A stretch of DNA of 6,381 nucleotides, taken from the NCBI GenBank assembly GCA_003165095.1, contig PLSH01000160.1:427-6807 (forward strand), in the 5' to 3' direction. How positions within the stretch are numbered: position 1 is the first letter of the stretch; each line of letters opens with the position of its first letter. The notes beneath the pieces are model-generated. The model worked only from the letters and a program-made list of their open reading frames with translations. It was not told the DNA's origin and searched no databases. Position numbers and translations under genes: made by a program. Of this stretch, positions 1 through 5,658 are shown in pieces. The DNA comes from Acidobacteriaceae bacterium (GTDB taxonomy: Bacteria > Acidobacteriota > Terriglobia > Terriglobales > Acidobacteriaceae).

Positions 1-1254
1 TACCACATCCCGTGGCCCACAAAACCGGGCGATCTCGAGGGCTGGTCCTTTCCTCCCAAAGATTTCGCGCGTTGGGGCGATCTGATGCATCGCGTGGCGG
101 AACACATGGTCGAGCGCTACGGCCTGGCTGAGGTCTCCACCTGGTATTGGGAGGTGTGGAACGAGCCCGACATCAGCTATTGGCATGGCACCGAAGAGCA
201 GTACAACCAGCTCTACGACTACGCCGTTGCGCGTGTGCGCGAGGCGATTCCGGCCGCGCGCGTAGGCGGTCCAGCAACCACCGGTCCCATCGCAGGCGGA
301 AAGAGCGCGGCATTCCTCGAGGCGTTTCTCAAGCACTGCGCTGAAGACAAAAGCAGCGCCACCGGCGGCGCGATCCCTCTCGATTTCATCTCCTTTCACG
401 CCAAGGGCAGGCCCGGCATTGTCGACGGCCACGTGCAGATGGGGCTGAACCATGAGCTTGAAAATGCGGCCGCGGGTTTCGCCATCGTGCGCAGTTTTCC
501 AAAGTTTCAAAGCCTGCCTGTGATTCTCAGCGAAGCTGACCCGGAAGGATGCGGTGCGTGTTCGCCGCAGCAGCATCCTGAGGATGCGTATCGCAACGGC
601 GCCCTCTATCCCGCTTACACCGCGGCGGCCATGAAAGCATTCCTCGAACTCGCCGATCGTCAGCACGTCAACCTGGTCGGATTCCTCACTTGGGCCTTCG
701 AGTACGAGAATCAGCCTTATTTCGCGGGCTTGCGCGCACTGGCCACCAACGGCATCGACCTGCCCGAACTGAATTTCTTTCGCATGGCTGGAATGATGCA
801 GGGCGATCGTGTCGCCGCCATCAGCAGCGGCGCCGTCCCGCTCGACAGCATCCTCGCCAATGGCGTGCATGGGCAAGCAGACATCGACGCGCTGGCAACG
901 CGTAACTCCTCGAGCGCCGCAATCATGCTGTGGAACTACGCGGACGATGATGTCGCAGCGCCCGCCGCTCAGGTCCACCTTGCGATCGAGGGAATCACAC
1001 TCTCCGCAGACCGCGTCCGTGTGGAGCAATTCCACATTGACCAAACCCACAGCAACGCCTACACGCTCTGGAAGCAAATGGGTTCCCCGCAGCAGCCCAC
1101 GCCCGCCCAATATCTTGCGTTGCAGGCCGCCGGTCAGTTGCAGATGATGGATTCGCCGCATTGGATGCGTCCGGCCAATGGACGCCTGCAGATCGACATC
1201 GCTCTTCCGCGCCAGGGTCTGGCCTTGCTGCGAATCACATGGCCCGGTCGCTGA
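1..1254 (+). CDS. GH39 family glycoside hydrolase (beta-xylosidase-like), 5' end missing
   Basis: The frame is open from base 1, so the gene starts outside the window; 417 residues are visible and the ATG at 85 is internal. Window residues 1-45 (YHIPWPTKPG, then HMVERYG) fit the approach to the GH39 active site. The acid/base Glu is in EVWNEPD (Glu55, bases 163-165). The likely nucleophile is the Glu of VILSEADPEGC (Glu178, bases 532-534). From about residue 265 a C-terminal beta-sandwich follows, with the family-typical VRVEQFHIDQTHSNAYTLWKQMGSPQQP stretch represented by DQTHSNAY and WKQMGSPQ. GH39 enzymes are retaining hydrolases, mostly beta-xylosidases or alpha-L-iduronidases; the bacterial type here suggests release of xylose or a similar sugar from oligosaccharides. 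Localisation cannot be judged because the N terminus is missing. The gene converges with the 605-residue pseudo-GH16 gene (17 bp between stops), so it is not in the same operon. Substrate is inferred only from family. Confidence 0.9.
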   Translation, partial: YHIPWPTKPGDLEGWSFPPKDFARWGDLMHRVAEHMVERYGLAEVSTWYWEVWNEPDISYWHGTEEQYNQLYDYAVARVREAIPAARVGGPATTGPIAGGKSAAFLEAFLKHCAEDKSSATGGAIPLDFISFHAKGRPGIVDGHVQMGLNHELENAAAGFAIVRSFPKFQSLPVILSEADPEGCGACSPQQHPEDAYRNGALYPAYTAAAMKAFLELADRQHVNLVGFLTWAFEYENQPYFAGLRALATNGIDLPELNFFRMAGMMQGDRVAAISSGAVPLDSILANGVHGQADIDALATRNSSSAAIMLWNYADDDVAAPAAQVHLAIEGITLSADRVRVEQFHIDQTHSNAYTLWKQMGSPQQPTPAQYLALQAAGQLQMMDSPHWMRPANGRLQIDIALPRQGLALLRITWPGR

Positions 1255-1271
1255 TCGCCCGCAACCGCTCC

Positions 1272-3089
1272 TCAGTCGCTGTTCTTTACCTCGAAGGGCA
1301 CCGTCAACTGCGAGCGATCGCCGCTGATCGTCGTAGCCGTGATCGTCATCTTGTACCGCCCCGGAGACGCCACCACTCTGCCCTTGTCGGTAAAGAAATC
1401 CGTTGAAATCGTCAGGCTGTCTTCCTGCGACAAGGTGGTCGAGAAATCCACCACCGACGTAGCCAGCGCGCAGGATGCCGTAGCCGGTTCCGTCGAACAC
1501 GCCAGATGCACGCGTCCTGAGTAGTTGTCGGCATGCAGGCTGATCATGCTCGCCACTGAAGAGCCGGCCTTCACCGGCGCTGGCTGCCACTGAATCCTGG
1601 GAGCCGGAACGGTGGGTATCTTGTACACCCGAACGTAATCCACCAGCACGTCCGCTGGACTGGGCGTGGTCGCGTCGGGCTGCCCGGCCCAATCGCCCCC
1701 GATCGCAAGATTCATGATCAGGTAGAAAGGATGATCGAACACCCACTCCCCGCCTTCCGGGAGATCGTTGACATCTTGCACAAGATATATGTTGGCCGGG
1801 TCGTCCACATAAAACTGGATCATGCCCGGAGACCAGATGATGCCGTAGGTGTGAAAACTCCCGTCATCCACCCGGGCGCCGTTGGATAGCCTGTAGTCGT
1901 GCCACAATCCGTTACCGCCGTAGTAGCGGGGACCATGGATCGTCGAGCGGATCATCGTCGGGCCCAGCCCATTGGTGCGCGGCGTCTCCGATACATTCTC
2001 AGCCAAAGTCACAGAGCCCGACGCCGGCCAGCCAACCGTGGCGAAGTTCGAGCCCAGCATCCAGAACGACGGCCATAGCCCGGTCCCCACCGGCAGCTTC
2101 ATGCGCGCTTCAATGCGCCCATATTGAAAATCCTTTAACCCCCTGGTCGTCATCCGCGCCGAGGTCCACGATCCGTCGGAATTTCGCTCCGCGCGCAGCA
2201 CCAGGTGCCCCGCTCCGTCCTGGAACGCGTTGGGACGGTGCGGATCGCACTCCTGCGGGTTTGCGCCGCGAGGCGAGCAGTACGTTTCCAGCTCGTTGTT
2301 GCCCCACAGAGACGAACTGCCCGTGTCGAAGTTCCATTTGGATGCATCCGGCAACTGCTGCGCCGCACCGTCGAATTCGTCGCTCCACGCCGGTTCGCCC
2401 CACTTGAACGATTGCGCAGCCGGCTGCGCCGGTCCCTCCGTGCGCCTGCCAAGCAAATATCCTGCAAGAAAAATGGCCGGAACGACAACAACAACCAGTC
2501 CAATCCTCAGCATCGCGCGGCGATGCGCCTCAAAGAATCTCGCCGCCGGGGATGTTTGCGCTCCCTTTCCGCTCGCATCTCCAGCCGAAGCCGTTTCATC
2601 GCCTGCTGGATTTTCGCCCTCCGCCGCGTCGAGCGAGGATTCGTCCGGCGGGATAGGAAGATGCGCGCCCGGACTATGCGGGCGCACAAATTCAGGTACG
2701 TAGTGCCCCAGCGGCAAAACGATTTGAAGGGGATGATTCTGCCCCCCGTTCTGATAGAGATTCCACAGCTTCTTGCGCAGCGCGCGCGCCGTTACTCGCA
2801 CGATCGGATCGATGTGGGAATCGAAGCTCGATTCTTTGCGCCCCAGAGCTTCGACGGCAATCGTGTACTCCCGTATCTCGTCCGCCTGGCCGTCAAAATA
2901 CTTGTTGCAGATGAATGACAGAAAGCGAACCAGGCTGGCTGAGCGGCTGATCTCCGGATCGCCGAGAACCCGCTCCAGTTCCTCGCGCTCTTCCTTGAAG
3001 TTGGAATGCGCCGACTGGACAGCACCCGGCTCATGAGACACCGGGTCCGCAGCCTTCTCCAGACCTTCCAACGATCCGTCAAGTCGCAT
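1272..3089 (-). CDS. Membrane protein: winged-helix-like domain, TM helix, catalytically degenerate GH16 domain, Ig-like domain
   Basis: The protein has 605 residues and four parts. Residues about 33-135 form an alpha/beta module ending in IDPIVRVTARALRKKL and IVLPLGHYVPEF; a basic helix followed by a hairpin resembles the recognition helix and wing of OmpR/CadC-type DNA-binding domains. A low-complexity acidic/Ala/Gly linker (136-185) follows. One strong transmembrane helix lies at about 193-214 (IGLVVVVVPAIFLAGYLLG) after HRRAMLR, so the N terminus is probably cytoplasmic. A GH16 laminarinase-like domain spans about 233-490 (WSDEFDG, YGRIEARMKLP, WPSFWMLG, HTYGIIW, FYLIMNLAIGGDW, VDYVRVYK). 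Residues 493-603 form an Ig-like domain with a C531/C540 pair. The GH16 catalytic motif is SVTLAE (359-364) instead of ExDxxE: nucleophile Glu is Ser359, central Asp is Thr361, only Glu364 remains. Hydrolysis is therefore unlikely. I infer a one-component glycan sensor/regulator of the neighbouring enzymes; it could instead be a membrane-anchored lectin. The start is the ATG at 3089, preceded by a weak AGGCGAG; another start within the first 30 residues is possible. Confidence 0.9.
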   Translation of the reverse strand: MRLDGSLEGLEKAADPVSHEPGAVQSAHSNFKEEREELERVLGDPEISRSASLVRFLSFICNKYFDGQADEIREYTIAVEALGRKESSFDSHIDPIVRVTARALRKKLWNLYQNGGQNHPLQIVLPLGHYVPEFVRPHSPGAHLPIPPDESSLDAAEGENPAGDETASAGDASGKGAQTSPAARFFEAHRRAMLRIGLVVVVVPAIFLAGYLLGRRTEGPAQPAAQSFKWGEPAWSDEFDGAAQQLPDASKWNFDTGSSSLWGNNELETYCSPRGANPQECDPHRPNAFQDGAGHLVLRAERNSDGSWTSARMTTRGLKDFQYGRIEARMKLPVGTGLWPSFWMLGSNFATVGWPASGSVTLAENVSETPRTNGLGPTMIRSTIHGPRYYGGNGLWHDYRLSNGARVDDGSFHTYGIIWSPGMIQFYVDDPANIYLVQDVNDLPEGGEWVFDHPFYLIMNLAIGGDWAGQPDATTPSPADVLVDYVRVYKIPTVPAPRIQWQPAPVKAGSSVASMISLHADNYSGRVHLACSTEPATASCALATSVVDFSTTLSQEDSLTISTDFFTDKGRVVASPGRYKMTITATTISGDRSQLTVPFEVKNSD

Positions 3090-3203
3090 TCTCGCCTACC
3101 GAGCCATCCCGGCAACACCCAACCATCAGAACCTCCGGCCTACTGCAATCAATGCCATGCGTAGGCTGCGGAACGCGCCTTCGATGCTGACGATGCCAGC
3201 GTT

Positions 3204-3224
3204 CAGCTTAAGATTTACAAGCTG
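3204..3224. repeat. 6-bp inverted repeat at the predicted transcription start
   Basis: CAGCTT (3204-3209) and AAGCTG (3219-3224) form a perfect inverted repeat around a 9-base AT-rich centre. It begins 2 bases after the -10-like hexamer and covers the predicted start point. It could be an operator or a 5' stem-loop, or be chance. Confidence 0.4.
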
Positions 3225-3226
3225 GA

Positions 3227-3262
3227 ATCATAGCACTTTGATGAAGGCCGGATGAAGACCGG
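3227..3262 (-). promoter_or_regulatory. Candidate promoter of the pseudo-GH16 sensor gene with tandem 11-bp repeat
   Basis: Read on the minus strand: CCGGTCTTCAT (3262-3252), then CCGGCCTTCAT (3251-3241), then the 8-base spacer CAAAGTGC, then TATGAT (3232-3227). TATGAT matches the -10 consensus at 5 of 6 positions and has the extended TGn before it. The repeat units differ at one base and abut each other. They cover the place of the -35 box, which is poor here. Transcription would begin near 3220, leaving about 130 bases before the ATG at 3089. Such 11-bp direct repeats replacing a -35 are typical binding sites for OmpR/PhoB/SARP-class winged-helix activators. Promoter activity is inferred. 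Confidence 0.45.
3241..3262. repeat. Tandem direct repeat, two 11-bp units, 10/11 identical
   Basis: On the plus strand ATGAAGGCCGG (3241-3251) is followed at once by ATGAAGACCGG (3252-3262). The previous 11 bases do not continue the pattern. The core CTTCATC (minus strand) is seen once more, alone, at 4404-4398 upstream of the smaller GH16 gene. Confidence 0.85.
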
Positions 3263-3267
3263 GTTTT

Positions 3268-3308
3268 CCTTTGCGGCCGGCGGCAGTTCGTGCGCCGCCT
3301 GGCAAAGG
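3268..3308. repeat. Two-part imperfect inverted repeat between the smaller GH16 and sensor genes
   Basis: CCTTTGC (3268-3274) pairs with GCAAAGG (3302-3308), and inside it GGCGGC (3279-3284) pairs with GCCGCC (3294-3299) around a 9-base loop, 13 pairs in all with small internal bulges. On the minus strand it is followed by AAAACC, not T, so it is not a standard terminator of the smaller GH16 gene, though a Rho-type or structural role is possible. It sits just upstream of the 11-bp repeat. Confidence 0.5.
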
Positions 3309-3397
3309 GAGGCGATATCACAACTCATTTAGAATCAAACAACTGTAAAAGATCGAGCAATTAAAGACACAAACCGGCCGCGCCCACTTTTCCTGTC

Positions 3398-4291
3398 TTA
3401 CGGCTTGCCTTTCTCCGCCCGTTCGTCCCCCAGCCGGTACACCCGCACATAATCCACCAGCATGGTCTCCGGAAACGGAGTTGTAGCGTCCGGATCGCCC
3501 GGCCAGTATCCGCCGATGGCAAGATCCAACACCACGAAAAACGGATGGTCGAATGCCCACTGCGTACCCGGGGGAAGCTTATCCGCCGTCTGCGTCTCGT
3601 AAAGAACATCGTCCACGTAGAAGCGCACTGTCTGCGGCTCCCACTCGATCGCAAAAACATGATAGTCGTCGCTGAATCGAGCTTGGTTGGGCAGCGTGAA
3701 CGTGGAGCCCAATGGATTGCTTCCCGAGTACCCAGGGCCGTGCAGGCTGCCGTGGACCTTGGTGGGCTCTGAGCCCACATTCTCCATGATGTCGATCTCT
3801 CCGCACGCCGGCCAGCCAACCGCTTTGAAGTCGGTGCCCAGCAACCAGAATGCGGGCCAGATCCCCTTACCCTTCGGCACCTTGATGCGGGCCTCCACGC
3901 GCCCATACTTCAGCTCGAAACGTCCTTCCGTTTCGATGCGGCCCGAGGTGTACGTCCGCGCAATGCCGTCCTTGCCGGTATACGCCTCTCTTCGCGCCTT
4001 GATCACCAACTTCCCGCCTTCTTCATGAACATTGACGGACCGGTCCGTATAGTATTCGAGCTCCCGGTTCCCGTAGCCCGACCCGTTATTGATCACCGCC
4101 CACTTCGCTGCATCGGGCGCGCTGCCGTCCGGGCCGTTGAACTCGTCGCTCCAGATCAGGGTGCCCTTTTTGCCGGTCGTATCGGCGCTGGGCGGTTTCT
4201 GCCCACCGGCGTATTGCGCGCCGGCCATGCAGAAACCCAACGTCACCCATGCGCATAGAAGGCCTTGAAGACTGCGCTTCAATCCGGACAT
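3398..4291 (-). CDS. Secreted GH16 beta-glucanase (laminarinase-like)
   Basis: The protein has 297 residues from the ATG at 4291. A Sec-type signal peptide is seen at about 1-25 (MSGLKRSLQG, then the hydrophobic run LLCAWVTLGFCMAGA). The rest is a single GH16 jelly-roll: IWSDEFNG (46-53), GNRELEYYT, YGRVEARIKVPKGKGIWPAFWLLG, then GEIDIMENVG with the full catalytic set Glu165 (nucleophile), Asp167 and Glu170 (acid/base), HGSLHGPGYSG, FAIEWEP, FYVDDVLYET, LAIGGYWPGDPDA and LVDYVRVYR. This is the pattern of bacterial endo-beta-1,3- or beta-1,3(4)-glucanases, so internal cleavage of laminarin, lichenan or similar glucans is likely; exact linkage is not visible. The reading frame stays open to a GTG at 4366, but the ATG at 4291 has GAAGGA 9 bases upstream and begins directly with the signal peptide, so I use it. 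Gene order and the missing extra domains suggest a small enzyme released to the periplasm or outside. It lies between the GH16 lipoprotein gene and the pseudo-GH16 gene. Confidence 0.93.
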   Translation of the reverse strand: MSGLKRSLQGLLCAWVTLGFCMAGAQYAGGQKPPSADTTGKKGTLIWSDEFNGPDGSAPDAAKWAVINNGSGYGNRELEYYTDRSVNVHEEGGKLVIKARREAYTGKDGIARTYTSGRIETEGRFELKYGRVEARIKVPKGKGIWPAFWLLGTDFKAVGWPACGEIDIMENVGSEPTKVHGSLHGPGYSGSNPLGSTFTLPNQARFSDDYHVFAIEWEPQTVRFYVDDVLYETQTADKLPPGTQWAFDHPFFVVLDLAIGGYWPGDPDATTPFPETMLVDYVRVYRLGDERAEKGKP

Positions 4292-4300
4292 TGCTCCTAT

Positions 4301-4306
4301 TCCTTC
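4301..4306 (-). promoter_or_regulatory. Ribosome binding site deciding the start of the smaller GH16 gene
   Basis: On the minus strand GAAGGA lies 9 bases before the ATG at 4291. A second purine block, AGGAG (4298-4294), is only 2 bases from the ATG. The upstream in-frame GTG at 4366 has no such site and would place a hydrophilic stretch before the signal peptide. Confidence 0.7.
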
Positions 4307-4369
4307 TGTTCCCTGCCCGTAAGTGCGCCACAACCTGGCTGCCCTTCTCGAGACGGAACCATTCACGTC

Positions 4370-4416
4370 AAAAAAAATGCGGTGCGTGGACCCACCCGAT
4401 GAAGCGGGAGTCCCGC
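4370..4416 (-). terminator. Possible weak terminator after the GH16 lipoprotein gene
   Basis: On the minus strand, 20 bases after the stop, a GCGGG-ACT-CCCGC hairpin (4416-4404) is followed by a 4-bp stem GGTG/CACC with an 8-base loop (4396-4381), three bases, and eight T residues (4377-4370). The stems are short, so termination is uncertain. If it works, the smaller GH16 gene would need its own promoter; I see no convincing one, only a TTGACG with no matching -10. Confidence 0.35.
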
Positions 4417-4435
4417 CGGTAAAATCAGAAAAAAC

Positions 4436-5569
4436 TCAGTTGGTGTAGACCCGTACGTAATCCACAAGCATTTGCGAGGGAAACGGTGTCGCGCCGTTTG
4501 GATCTCCGGGCCACGAGCCGCCCACGGCAAGGTTGAGAAGAATGAAATTGGCCTGCCCGCCGTCAAACGGCCAAACCGCGCCGCTCAGTCCGCTGATGCT
4601 CGACGTCGTATAGGTCACATAAGGCTGGGCGGGATTGTCCACGTAATACGCCGCGCTGCCCTTGCTCCAGATCATCCCGTAGGTGTGCCAGCCAGCTGCC
4701 GTCTGCCCTGCGGGAAAGTCGTACTCCGTCCCCAGGCTCCCGCCTGTAAACCCGGTGCCGTGAATTGAGCCCTCGTTCCAGTCGGGCGTTCCGGCCGCGT
4801 TAATTCGCTCCAGCACGTCCATCTCGCCGCAAGCCGGCCAATCCACAGTGTCGATGTTATTGCCCATTAGCCACGCGGCCGGCCAAAAGCCCTGCGCCTC
4901 CGGAACCTGCGCGCGTACCTCGAACCGCCCGTACTGAAAGCTGAACAGGCCCTCGGTCTTCAGGCGCGCCGAAGTATATACACCGGCTGAAGGCTGCTCC
5001 GCCACAATGTGCAGATAGCCGTCCGTGCCCACGTAAACATTGGGGCTGGCCGTGCTGCACGGTGATGCCGAGGAGTTCCACCCGCAGTAGTCCTCCATTT
5101 CGTCGTTGCCCCATCCGCCCGCGCCGGTGTCGTAGCTCCACACCGTTGCATTCGGCTGGGCGTTGGCCCCGGTTGTGTTAGTGAATTCGTCGCTCCACAC
5201 CAGCGTTCCCGAAGCGATATTGGACGTGAAATTCTGCGTGGCGACCGTGCTGTTGTTGTCTCCCGAGGCCGTGGCAATCGCGTTCATCGTCAGATTCGAC
5301 GCCACTAGAAACGGCGCTTCGTACACTTGCGAAGATGGCGTCGGCGTGCTCCCGTCCACCGTGTAGTAAATGGTGGCCCGGGAGGTTGTTGAAGCCAGCG
5401 TCACCACCACCGCCCCATTCTGCGCCGCCGTGGTCGAGATCGTGGGAGCTGCCGCCTGCGGGCTCGTCGGATTGCCCGATGCCGTGCCTCCGCCGCTGCC
5501 GCAACCCGCCAGCAAAAATACGCTGACCGCAATCGCGCACCGCAACCGGAACTGCAATATATCAGCCAT
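4436..5569 (-). CDS. GH16 beta-glucanase lipoprotein with N-terminal chitobiase-C-like domain
   Basis: The protein has 377 residues. Residues 1-23 form a lipoprotein signal peptide (AIAVSVFLLAGC) with lipobox LAGC; Cys23 should be lipidated, and a flexible Gly/Ser linker follows. Residues about 41-115 look like the beta-sandwich found at the C terminus of chitobiases/hexosaminidases (IYYTVDGSTPTPSS, then YEAPFLV and MNAIATASGDN), a common accessory module in secreted glycosidases. The GH16 domain runs from about 122 to 376: LVWSDEFT, WGNDEMEDYC, YGRFEVRAQVPEAQGFWPAAWLMG, the catalytic GEMDVLERI with Glu249, Asp251 and Glu254 all present, GSIHGTGF, HTYGMIWSKG, LNLAVGGSWPGDPNGA and LVDYVRVYTN. 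An endo-beta-1,3(4)-glucanase anchored to a membrane is expected. C162 and C171 sit in the same loop as C271/C281 of the pseudo-GH16 protein, which the smaller GH16 lacks. AAGGGA lies 10 bases before the ATG. The gene starts 89 bp after the receptor gene and could be co-transcribed with it. Confidence 0.93.
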   Translation of the reverse strand: MADILQFRLRCAIAVSVFLLAGCGSGGGTASGNPTSPQAAAPTISTTAAQNGAVVVTLASTTSRATIYYTVDGSTPTPSSQVYEAPFLVASNLTMNAIATASGDNNSTVATQNFTSNIASGTLVWSDEFTNTTGANAQPNATVWSYDTGAGGWGNDEMEDYCGWNSSASPCSTASPNVYVGTDGYLHIVAEQPSAGVYTSARLKTEGLFSFQYGRFEVRAQVPEAQGFWPAAWLMGNNIDTVDWPACGEMDVLERINAAGTPDWNEGSIHGTGFTGGSLGTEYDFPAGQTAAGWHTYGMIWSKGSAAYYVDNPAQPYVTYTTSSISGLSGAVWPFDGGQANFILLNLAVGGSWPGDPNGATPFPSQMLVDYVRVYTN

Positions 5570-5620
5570 AAAACCGGATTCCCTTCCCGCTCTTACCTTT
5601 GATTCCCGCCCCGGAGGTTG

Positions 5621-5648
5621 ACCCAGGTCCGGATTGCCGGACCTGGGT
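5621..5648 (-). terminator. Perfect 12-bp stem-loop after the TonB receptor gene
   Basis: ACCCAGGTCCGG (5621-5632) is the exact reverse complement of 5637-5648, with the 4-base loop 5633-5636. The hairpin lies 10 bases past the receptor stop codon. There is no T-run after it on either strand, so it is not a classical intrinsic terminator. It may partly terminate, or protect the 3' end of the receptor mRNA and set different levels for the receptor and the GH16 lipoprotein. The structure is certain from sequence; the function is not. Confidence 0.6.
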
Positions 5649-5658
5649 TCCCAACCCC

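Larger units (their letters stand above)
3090..3397. other. 308-bp intergenic region holding regulatory structure only
   Basis: This gap between the smaller GH16 gene and the sensor gene is the longest in the window. I see no convincing coding frame. From right to left it holds an AT-rich stretch (about 3311-3370), the two-part inverted repeat, the tandem 11-bp repeat with a -10-like box, the 6-bp inverted repeat and an otherwise featureless leader of about 110 bases before the sensor start codon. Confidence 0.7.

Noticed and set aside
1950..2060. Frameshift or sequencing error as the cause of the missing catalytic residues in the sensor
   Set aside because: The frame before and after (TVGWPASG, then ENVSE) aligns with active GH16 proteins without a gap, and the lost residues need several base changes.
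2205..2918. Plus-strand open frame (237 codons) opposite the sensor gene
   Set aside because: Very Arg-rich, no domain, and lies fully inside the conserved winged-helix, TM and GH16 coding region on the other strand.
3268..3308. Intrinsic terminator of the smaller GH16 gene
   Set aside because: The structure is real but on the minus strand it is followed by A residues, not T, and lies about 90 bases past the stop codon; kept only as an inverted repeat.
4220..4291. Lipoprotein signal in the smaller GH16 protein (LGFC)
   Set aside because: Phe just before Cys does not fit the lipobox; a Sec signal peptide with cleavage after the AGA is more likely.
4292..4366. Longer form of the smaller GH16 protein starting at the GTG at 4366
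   Set aside because: It would add 25 hydrophilic residues before a good signal peptide, and the ATG at 4291 has a well-placed GAAGGA.
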